Below are positions 1-5,762 of a stretch of DNA of 8,756 nt, piece after piece. Position 1 is the first letter of the stretch, and each line of letters starts with the position of its first letter. Both the position numbers and the translations under genes were made by a program. Source of the DNA: an uncultured Eubacteriales bacterium (GTDB lineage Bacteria; Bacillota; Clostridia; Lachnospirales; Bianqueaceae); the NCBI GenBank assembly GCA_900322165.1, contig ONYR01000061.1, forward strand, positions 1-8,756, in the 5' to 3' direction. The notes under the pieces were generated by a model. It saw only the letters and a list, made by a program, of their open reading frames with translations. It did no database searches and had not been told where the DNA came from.

Positions 1-2
1 GC

Positions 3-593
3 TACCGTGCACAGGTTCAGGGCTCCATGGCGATGCAGCCGGAGTACCAGGAGCCTGAGAGACGGGAGAACCCTTACCGGAAGGAACGTCTCAAAAGAGA
101 GCAGCAGCGCGGAAGGAGAAGCCGCGAGGATGCCCGCCGCAGCGAGGGCAGACGCGAAGAGACTCGCCGCAGCGAGAACCGCCGTGAGGCTGTCTCAAAC
201 AGTCGAAGCACAAGACAAAAACAAGCCAGAAGGACAATAGATATGGCACAGTTAAAGGGAAGGTTTCATTTCTTTCTGTGCGCCGGATTGGTCATGGCCG
301 GGTGTATGCTTGTCGTCATCATGTACATTCGTCTTTTCAGTAAAACGAATGAACTCTCAAGCATGCGTTCCCAGCTGAATGAGATCGAGAGTGCAAACAA
401 AGCGCAGATCGCAACGGCCGAAAACATGAACATGGACGCGCTGTACAGCTACGCGACGGATGCTCTCGGAATGGTGGATGCCACGGCGGAAACGACGATT
501 CAGATCAAGGTGGTAAGCCAGAGCTACACCACCAGCAACCTGCCTGTTCAGGAGATCCCGGACAGCAAGGTTACGTTCCACTGGTTTAATTAA
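3..593 (+). CDS. ftsL: Cell division protein FtsL-like, 5' partial
   Basis: This is a small bitopic protein of the FtsL/DivIC class, a scaffold of the septal FtsQLB-FtsWI complex. The first in-frame ATG is at 27, but the frame is open to the left edge and no Shine-Dalgarno precedes that ATG, so the true start is probably outside the window. Numbered from ATG 27, residues 1-72 are a highly charged tail (about 21 Arg and 12 Glu by hand count). Residues 80-104 form one hydrophobic membrane segment (FHFFLCAGLVMAGCMLVVIM...). Residues 105-150 form a probable coiled coil ending in ALGMV, which matches the ELGMV region of clostridial FtsL. A Thr/Ser-rich C-terminus follows and ends ...VTFHWFN. The sequence is poorly conserved, as is normal for FtsL, so the call rests on topology, the LGM motif and its place directly before a class B PBP and murE. 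Confidence 0.8.
   Translation, partial: YRAQVQGSMAMQPEYQEPERRENPYRKERLKREQQRGRRSREDARRSEGRREETRRSENRREAVSNSRSTRQKQARRTIDMAQLKGRFHFFLCAGLVMAGCMLVVIMYIRLFSKTNELSSMRSQLNEIESANKAQIATAENMNMDALYSYATDALGMVDATAETTIQIKVVSQSYTTSNLPVQEIPDSKVTFHWFN
135..194 (+). repeat. In-frame 30-bp tandem duplication in ftsL tail
   Basis: Two adjacent 30-base units (135-164 and 165-194) both begin CGCCGCAGCGAG and encode RRSEGRREET and RRSENRREAV. A looser related stretch (RRSRED) lies just upstream. The unit is a multiple of three, so copy-number change would lengthen or shorten the charged tail without shifting the frame. Confidence 0.75.
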
Positions 594-609
594 CGCTTGC
601 ATGTGTGAA

Positions 610-641
610 AAGGCTGACAGGGGAGGTAACTTGTCAGCCTT
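610..641 (+). promoter_or_regulatory. RNA hairpin with SD-like loop in ftsL-PBP gap
   Basis: AAGGCTGACA (610-619) is perfectly complementary to TGTCAGCCTT (632-641), a 10-bp stem that a G-U pair at 620/631 can extend. The loop contains GGGAGGTAAC, which resembles a Shine-Dalgarno sequence. The stem is followed by TTATCTG rather than a T run, so it is a poor intrinsic terminator. It ends 10 bases before the working ribosome binding site of the PBP gene. A role in attenuation, mRNA processing or ribosome access is inference. Confidence 0.6.
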
Positions 642-651
642 ATCTGTATAT

Positions 652-658
652 GGGAGGA
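652..658 (+). promoter_or_regulatory. Ribosome binding site fixing the PBP start at ATG 665
   Basis: GGGAGGA lies 6 bases before ATG 665. In-frame earlier candidates are GTG 605 and ATG 650. GTG 605 has no upstream SD and would place the hairpin at 610-641 inside the coding sequence. ATG 650 overlaps this SD. ATG 665 is therefore preferred. Confidence 0.85.
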
Positions 659-664
659 AGCAGC

Positions 665-2599
665 ATGAGTCAGATAAGCAGACGGGAGAGAGAAGCCAGA
701 GCCCGTCTTCCGCGCGAACTATTCATTCTTGTACTTACCGTTGTATTGCTGATCGTACTCTTTTTCCGTGTCGCTTATATCAAAGCGGCTCACGGTACAT
801 CCTATCAGGCGGCGGCGGAACAGCAGCAGCTGAGCTCCACGGATGTCACGATCCCTGCGCTGCGCGGTGCGATCTATGACCGAAACGGAAACCTGCTTGT
901 CGAGTCGACCCGTATCTACAATGTCATTCTGGACTGCCAGGTGCTTATCGATGCACCCGAAAACAAACAGGTCAGTACGATCGAAGCCTTGATGACAACG
1001 CTGAAGCTGAAGACCGAGGATGAGATCCGAAAGTACATGACCAAGGATTACCATGAATACCGCTATCTGAAGTTTGCACCCGGTAAAGGCATCACCGCCG
1101 CTCAGATGGAAGAGCTCCAGCTTGGCATCGATGAAGGCCATATCGTCGGTGTCTGGTTTGAGGAAGATGAGCGAAGAACCTATGTCAATGACTCGCTGGC
1201 GGCCCATGTGATCGGATTTAACGGCACCTACGGTGTTGAACAGTATTACGATGATTATCTTCAGGGAACGGCCGGACGCAAAATGGTCATTGCCAGCACC
1301 GGCAACAGCTACATTGAAGAGTATATTGAAGCGGAAAACGGCAAGAACCTGACCCTGACGCTCGACTCCAAGGTTCAGTACCTGATCGAGGAAAAGATGG
1401 CGATGGGCGTTAGAGTCACGAATGCACTTCGAGGCGGCGCCATTCTGATGAACTGCAAGACCGGCGAGATCGTTTCGATGTGCCAGGTCCCGACCTACAA
1501 CCTGAACAATGTCACGGAGCTTGTCGGAACGTCCGATAAATGGAACGAACAGAACCCGGACAAAAACGCGCCTGAGTATTATTCGCAGGTTTGGACCAGT
1601 TTCATGATCAACACGACCTACGAACCCGGTTCCACCTTTAAACCGATGTTCATGGCGGCCGCGCTTAACGAAGGTGTCATTTCCACGACCGATGTTATTA
1701 CCTGTGAAGGTCATTTCCAGGTTTACGATGCAGAGGTCTTCTGCGCGGGCGGTGAAGTCCACGGCTCGCAGATCGCCAGTGATATCATTAAAAACTCCTG
1801 CAACTGCGGTATGACGCAGATCTCGCTTCGCTTCAGCACCAACAAATGGCTGCAGTACCAGGAAGCCTACGGACTCGGCGCACTGACCGGCATCGATATG
1901 TCCGGTGAAGCGGGTGATTCCCGTACGCTGATCTACGTGAGCGGCGCGGAGGCGAAACAGCTCGGCACGGGCAACGCGATGGGTCCGTTCGAGAAAGCGA
2001 CAACCGCATTCGGTCAGGGCTTCCGTCTGACCCCCATTCAGCTTGTCAGCGCGATGACCTCGGTTGTCAACGGCGGCGAATATCTCCGTCCGATCGTTGT
2101 CAGCCAGATCACCGATGAGTTCGGCAACATCATCGAAACGCACAATAAAGAGGTGCTTCGTTATACCGTTGCGGACACGGTTTCGAAAGAAGTCCGCTCT
2201 TACATGAGACGAGTTGTCCTTGAAGGAACCGGTGTCAACGCCTGTGTACCGGGCTACGATATCGGCGGAAAGACCGGTACAGCCGAGAAGATCGACGATG
2301 CCGGCGGATACGCTGAGAACAAGTACGTTGTCTCGTTCATCTCGTTTACTCCGGTCGAGGATCCTCAGTATGTGCTGCTGGTCATTCTGGATGAAACGAA
2401 CCAGAACTCTTCCGGTCACGCGGCTCATCTGGCCGGTCAGATCTGGGAGACGATTTTGCCGGCGCTTGGCATGTATCCGGACCCGACCATCAACCCGGAT
2501 GCGATCTCACCGAGCCTGTACGATATCACCGTCAGCACCTACGGCGGCTATCTGCCGTGGGCGGACAATGATGACGATGAGGACAGCAATTCGGATTAA
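665..2599 (+). CDS. ftsI: Class B penicillin-binding protein, FtsI/SpoVD type
   Basis: This is a septal peptidoglycan D,D-transpeptidase of 644 residues, anchored in the membrane with its domains outside. A short basic cytoplasmic N-terminus (RREREARAR) is followed by one membrane segment at about 19-38. The PBP dimerisation/pedestal domain starts near IPALRGAIYDRNG (63-75). The transpeptidase motifs are all intact: STFK at 323-326 with nucleophile S323, SCN at 378-380, and KTGT at 536-539. The chain ends about 105 residues after KTGT in an acidic tail (WADNDDDEDSNSD). I see no PASTA domains, although B. subtilis PBP2B and SpoVD have them. Its place between ftsL and murE matches pbpB/spoVD in Firmicutes and ftsI in proteobacteria. 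Sequence alone does not separate a vegetative divisome enzyme from a sporulation-specific SpoVD. The class B PBP call itself is near certain. Confidence 0.95.
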   Translation: MSQISRREREARARLPRELFILVLTVVLLIVLFFRVAYIKAAHGTSYQAAAEQQQLSSTDVTIPALRGAIYDRNGNLLVESTRIYNVILDCQVLIDAPENKQVSTIEALMTTLKLKTEDEIRKYMTKDYHEYRYLKFAPGKGITAAQMEELQLGIDEGHIVGVWFEEDERRTYVNDSLAAHVIGFNGTYGVEQYYDDYLQGTAGRKMVIASTGNSYIEEYIEAENGKNLTLTLDSKVQYLIEEKMAMGVRVTNALRGGAILMNCKTGEIVSMCQVPTYNLNNVTELVGTSDKWNEQNPDKNAPEYYSQVWTSFMINTTYEPGSTFKPMFMAAALNEGVISTTDVITCEGHFQVYDAEVFCAGGEVHGSQIASDIIKNSCNCGMTQISLRFSTNKWLQYQEAYGLGALTGIDMSGEAGDSRTLIYVSGAEAKQLGTGNAMGPFEKATTAFGQGFRLTPIQLVSAMTSVVNGGEYLRPIVVSQITDEFGNIIETHNKEVLRYTVADTVSKEVRSYMRRVVLEGTGVNACVPGYDIGGKTGTAEKIDDAGGYAENKYVVSFISFTPVEDPQYVLLVILDETNQNSSGHAAHLAGQIWETILPALGMYPDPTINPDAISPSLYDITVSTYGGYLPWADNDDDEDSNSD

Positions 2600-2626
2600 G
2601 CAATGAAAGATAGCCGGGCGGCGGGA

Positions 2627-2638
2627 AGCCGATCGGCT
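2627..2638 (+). repeat. 12-bp perfect palindrome
   Basis: AGCCGATCGGCT is a perfect palindrome lying immediately 5' of the large hairpin at 2638-2668 and sharing its last base. It could be a dimeric protein binding site or just an extra stem; nothing else in the sequence decides. Confidence 0.4.
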
Positions 2639-2668
2639 GATAAGTGCGGGCAAGGCCCGCATTTATCA
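2638..2668 (+). terminator. Strong hairpin after PBP gene, possible weak or bidirectional terminator
   Basis: TGATAAGTGCGGGC (2638-2651) pairs with GCCCGCATTTATCA (2655-2668) across a 3-base AAG loop: 14 bp with one G-U pair (2644/2662). The GC-rich core is followed by ATTTAT, and the minus strand offers a similar short T-rich tail. The T tract is short, so termination would be partial. It begins 39 bases after the PBP stop, in the only large gap of the cluster. Alternatives are an mRNA stabiliser, a processing site or a dispersed palindromic element. Confidence 0.55.
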
Positions 2669-2675
2669 TGTAAAC

Positions 2676-2762
2676 GGAAAACACGGACTGCGGAAGAAAA
2701 CTGTGGAAAACACGGTCTGCGGAAGAAAACTGCGGAAAACGCGGACCGCGAAAGAAATCGCG
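2676..2762 (+). repeat. 29-bp tandem repeat, three units, in murE leader
   Basis: The units are 2676-2704, 2705-2733 and 2734-2762, each starting GGAAAAC. Units 1 and 2 differ at only two positions (A/T at unit position 12 and the last base). Unit 3 is diverged, matching unit 1 at about 22 of 29 positions. Each unit contains smaller purine-rich half-repeats of the form CTGCGGAA or CTGTGGAA. The array is noncoding on the preferred start for murE. There are no spacers between units, so it is not a CRISPR array. Confidence 0.85.
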
Positions 2763-2764
2763 GT
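2745..2764 (+). promoter_or_regulatory. Small hairpin before murE ribosome binding site
   Basis: ACCGCGA (2745-2751) and TCGCGGT (2758-2764) form a perfect 7-bp stem with loop AAGAAA; a G-U pair at 2744/2765 can extend it. It sits in repeat unit 3 and ends 16 bases before the murE SD. The stem is made from bases that differ between unit 3 and units 1-2. It could modulate ribosome access, but this is inference. Confidence 0.45.
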
Positions 2765-2780
2765 TGCGCGGGCCATGGAA

Positions 2781-2788
2781 GAAGAGGT
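2781..2788 (+). promoter_or_regulatory. Ribosome binding site fixing the murE start at ATG 2795
   Basis: GAAGAGGT lies 6 bases before ATG 2795. The same frame is open back to ATG 2603, but that ATG has no SD, and the extra 64 residues encoded by the hairpin and repeats do not resemble MurE. MurE-like sequence begins MKIRDVLRG at 2795. Confidence 0.85.
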
Positions 2789-2794
2789 GTGACA

Positions 2795-4288
2795 ATGAAG
2801 ATTCGGGACGTGCTGAGAGGAATCGATTATCAGCTGCTGCAGAAGGGAAACGAGAACTGGGAAGAGACGGAAGTCACCGGTTTGATCTATGATTCGCGAA
2901 AGGTGACGGAGGGATCCGCGTTCGCGTGCGAAAACGGAACCGTCTACGATGGCATCGATTTCCTGAATATGGCAGGGGAGAAGGGCGCGGTGCTGGCCGT
3001 GATGGACAAGCAGCCGTTTCAGTTCCCGGCAGGCGTGTCCATGGTCCTTGTCGGCGATGTGATGGATGCGGAGTCCCGGATGGCCGCGAATTTCTACCCG
3101 GAAGCGCTGGAAGATATTGTCATGATCGGCATGACCGGCACGAACGGTAAAACCACCACCAGCACACTGATGCACCATATTTTCATGGAAAACGGGACGA
3201 TGTGCGGACTGATCGGAACCAACGAGAACCGGATCGGCAATCTTCACGAGGCCGCGACGCACACGACGCCTTATCCGTTTGAGCTCTACCCGCTGTTTGA
3301 GCGTATGAAAGAGGGCGGTGTGAAGACGCTTGTCATGGAGGTCTCGTCGCACGCGCTCGATCAGCACCGCGTCGGACAGGTGCATTATCACATCGGCATG
3401 TTTACGAACCTCTCGGAGGATCACCTCGACTATCACAAGACCATGGAGGCCTATCTCGAGGCGAAGTGCAAGCTGTTTTATCAGAGCGATATCGGCCTCA
3501 TCAACGGGGACGATGCGGCTTCGAAAACCATTCTTGCGACTAAGGCCTGCCCGTTCGTGACCTACGGATTCGGCGAAGACAACACTTACCGTGCGGTCAA
3601 CAGCCGGATGGATGCGAAGGGACTGGACTATGACTGGTACAAGGGCGAGAAGCTTTTAGGCCATGTGCATTACCCGGTGCCGGGCCGCTTTAACATTTAC
3701 AATACGCTCTGTGCGGCAAGCGCCTGCCACCTTGCCGGAGTCGCGCCGGATGTGATCGTGCGCGGACTGAATCTTGAAAAACCGCTCGTTGCAGGCCGCT
3801 TTGAGACGTACCACAGCGTGGACGGAGTCACCGCGGTCGTCGATTATGCGCATACGCCGGACGGACTGGAAAATGTGCTGGAGACAGCGCGTGAGTTCGT
3901 GAAAGGCCGTGTCATCACGGTCTTTGGCTGCGGCGGAGACCGTGACCCGAAAAAGCGCCCGATCATGGGCGAGATCGCTGGCCGCCTTTCCGACTTCAGC
4001 ATCATCACCTCGGACAATCCGAGAACGGAGGACCCCGAAGCGATCATTGATCAGGTCGAAGAAGGCATCAAGCCGACCGGCGGAGAGTACATCCGCATCA
4101 CGGATCGCCGCAGTGCGATCGCAAAGGCGATCGACATGGCAAAGGACGGCGATGTGGTCATGGTTGCGGGCAAGGGCCATGAGGACTATCAGATCATCGG
4201 ACGCGTAAAGATCCACCTGGATGACCGTGAAGAGGTCAAGGCGGCGCTTGAAAAAAGAGAAATGGGACGAAGCAATGAAAACGCTTGA
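2795..4288 (+). CDS. murE: UDP-MurNAc-L-Ala-D-Glu:meso-diaminopimelate ligase MurE
   Basis: This cytoplasmic ATP-dependent Mur ligase adds the third residue of the stem peptide. Its 497 residues are a usual MurE length. The N-terminal domain carries the UDP-sugar binding DSRKV segment. The ATP loop GTNGKT is at 115-120. The central domain shows HTTPYPFEL, EVSSHALDQ and NLSEDHLDYH, then EAYLEAKCK, which contains the lysine expected to be carbamylated. The C-terminal domain shows VDYAHTPDGLENVL, GCGGDRDPKKRP, DNPR at 407-410, GKGHE at 459-463 and HLDDREEV. DNPR is the known signature for meso-diaminopimelate; lysine-adding enzymes carry a different motif here. This predicts DAP-type peptidoglycan. 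The stop codon lies inside murF (14-base overlap), suggesting coupled translation. The leader upstream is unusually long and structured. Confidence 0.97.
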   Translation: MKIRDVLRGIDYQLLQKGNENWEETEVTGLIYDSRKVTEGSAFACENGTVYDGIDFLNMAGEKGAVLAVMDKQPFQFPAGVSMVLVGDVMDAESRMAANFYPEALEDIVMIGMTGTNGKTTTSTLMHHIFMENGTMCGLIGTNENRIGNLHEAATHTTPYPFELYPLFERMKEGGVKTLVMEVSSHALDQHRVGQVHYHIGMFTNLSEDHLDYHKTMEAYLEAKCKLFYQSDIGLINGDDAASKTILATKACPFVTYGFGEDNTYRAVNSRMDAKGLDYDWYKGEKLLGHVHYPVPGRFNIYNTLCAASACHLAGVAPDVIVRGLNLEKPLVAGRFETYHSVDGVTAVVDYAHTPDGLENVLETAREFVKGRVITVFGCGGDRDPKKRPIMGEIAGRLSDFSIITSDNPRTEDPEAIIDQVEEGIKPTGGEYIRITDRRSAIAKAIDMAKDGDVVMVAGKGHEDYQIIGRVKIHLDDREEVKAALEKREMGRSNENA

Positions 4289-5726
4289 TTTAAGAACCGT
4301 CGCTGCAATGGCGGAAGGAACGCTCATCCTCGGGAAAGGATGCCCGGAGAGCGCACCGGTGACCGAGATCATCCGGGATTCCAGAGAGGCCTCAAGGGGC
4401 CGTGTGTTTGTCGCGATCAAAGGCGAGCGGCTCGATGGACATCAGTTTGTTTCACGCGTCTTTGAGGACGGAGCGCTCGGAGCGATCGTTTCGAAAAGTG
4501 CGGAGGAGCTTTTCCCGGAAGGCGTTCCGGCAGGCAAAGCGCTGATCCAGACGGACGATACCGTGAAGGCGCTCGGCCTGCTTGCGCGTGCTTACAAGCG
4601 CAGCATGGAAGCGGCCGCTCCGTGCGGCATCCGCTCGGTCGGCGTGACGGGGAGCGTTGGCAAAACGTCCTGCAAGGACATGGTCGCAGCCGCTTTGTCG
4701 GGCGGACTCAATACGATCAAAACGATCGGAAACCTCAATAATCATATCGGGGTTCCGCTTACGCTGCTGTCCATCGAGAGAGACACGCAGGCGGCGGTCA
4801 TCGAGATGGGCATGAACCATTTTGGCGAGATCGATTATTCGGCCTCGCTTGCAGAGCCGGAGATGGGTGTAATTACGAACATCGGCACGGCACATATCGA
4901 AAACCTTGGAAGCCGTGAAGGGATCCGCAAGGCGAAGCTCGAGATGGTTCCTCACCTGAAAAAAGGCCCGCTGTTTGTCAACGGTGACGATGACATGCTC
5001 TGGGCGGTGAAGGATGAGCTGCCGGTCATGGTCAAAACCTTCGGATTTGAGGACCGCAATGATGCGGTGATCCGTGTATCGGAGATCACGGCGGATGCCA
5101 GAGTGCATGTCGTGATCGAGTACGAGGGCGAGGTCTACGATACGAACCTCAACACGATGGGACGCCACATGGCGCTGAACGCAGCCCCGGCGATCATGAT
5201 CGGACGCGAGGTCGGACTTTCTAAAGAAGCGATCCTGAGAGGGCTTGACACGCTGAAACCGACCGGACACCGCATGGAAGTCGTCAAGGCGGGCAGCTTT
5301 GTTGTCATTGATGATACGTACAATGCCAATCCGGCTTCGATGAAAGCCGCGATCGATGCGCTGATGGCGGTTCCGGCCAAGGGACGCCGCGTCGCGATCC
5401 TCGGGGATATGTTCGAGCTCGGCGATTACGCGAAGGAAGGCCATGCAGAGATCGGTGCCTACGCGGCCAAAGCGGGGGTGGACGTACTCGTGGCCTGCGG
5501 AGAGGAGAGCGCGGAAATGATCCGGGCGGCCAAGGCCTTGTGCGTGGACGCGGATGCGGAACAGGGCGAGAGAGGAGCGCTCGAGACCCATTATTTCGAG
5601 TCTCGTGAGGTTCTCGATAAAAATGTTTTGTCTATTCTGCAGGAAGATGATATAATATTGCTTAAAGCCTCGCACGGGATGCGTTTTACCGATACGCTGA
5701 ACGTGATTCGGGGAACACGCGCTTAA
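4275..5726 (+). CDS. murF: UDP-MurNAc-tripeptide:D-alanyl-D-alanine ligase MurF
   Basis: This cytoplasmic ligase attaches D-Ala-D-Ala to complete the UDP-MurNAc pentapeptide. It has 483 residues from ATG 4275 (MKTLDLRTV). The in-frame upstream GTG at 4221 would only read into the end of murE. A weak GGGA lies 7 bases before the ATG. Visible motifs: DSREASRGRVFVAIKGE in the N-terminal domain; ATP loop GSVGKT at 126-131; TIGNLNNHIGVPLTLL; EMGMNHFGEI; TNIGTAHIENLGSREGI with the following KAKLEM lysine; DDTYNANPASMKAA; LGDMFELGD; and the late LLKASHGMRF segment. It overlaps the murE 3' end by 14 bases, so translational coupling is likely. Its last 100 bases are locally AT-rich and contain a probable promoter for the genes downstream. 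Confidence 0.97.
   Translation: MKTLDLRTVAAMAEGTLILGKGCPESAPVTEIIRDSREASRGRVFVAIKGERLDGHQFVSRVFEDGALGAIVSKSAEELFPEGVPAGKALIQTDDTVKALGLLARAYKRSMEAAAPCGIRSVGVTGSVGKTSCKDMVAAALSGGLNTIKTIGNLNNHIGVPLTLLSIERDTQAAVIEMGMNHFGEIDYSASLAEPEMGVITNIGTAHIENLGSREGIRKAKLEMVPHLKKGPLFVNGDDDMLWAVKDELPVMVKTFGFEDRNDAVIRVSEITADARVHVVIEYEGEVYDTNLNTMGRHMALNAAPAIMIGREVGLSKEAILRGLDTLKPTGHRMEVVKAGSFVVIDDTYNANPASMKAAIDALMAVPAKGRRVAILGDMFELGDYAKEGHAEIGAYAAKAGVDVLVACGEESAEMIRAAKALCVDADAEQGERGALETHYFESREVLDKNVLSILQEDDIILLKASHGMRFTDTLNVIRGTRA
5628..5656 (+). promoter_or_regulatory. Probable sigma-A promoter inside murF 3' end
   Basis: TTGTCT (5628-5633, 4 of 6 to TTGACA) is separated by exactly 17 bases from a perfect TATAAT (5651-5656). 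The -10 is preceded by TGA, giving an extended -10 (TGnTATAAT). Expected initiation is near 5663, about 100 bases before mraY. Two consecutive ATA isoleucine codons build the -10 in a gene that mostly uses ATC. The promoter would supply mraY, murD and ftsW independently of the upstream genes. It is read from consensus only. Confidence 0.65.
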
Positions 5727-5762
5727 AAAAGAGAGAGGCGCAGAAAATACGGGGATGCTTTT

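Noticed and set aside
605..664. Upstream GTG start extending the PBP by 20 residues
   Set aside because: There is no SD before 605, the extension would encode the hairpin, and ATG 665 has a good SD at good spacing.
719..2428. Long minus-strand open frame (569 codons) antisense to the PBP gene
   Set aside because: It mirrors the coding phase of an intact class B PBP with all catalytic motifs; its composition looks like a shadow frame.
2664..2669. TATCAT as a -10 box for murE
   Set aside because: It sits in the 3' arm of the large hairpin and no -35-like hexamer is found 16-18 bases upstream.
2702..2710. DnaA-box-like TGTGGAAAA
   Set aside because: It is one mismatch from TGTGGATAA but a single site created by the tandem repeat, with no AT-rich unwinding region or dnaA/dnaN nearby.
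2676..2762. CRISPR array suggested by 29-base repeat length
   Set aside because: The units are directly adjacent with no spacers, and there are only three of them.
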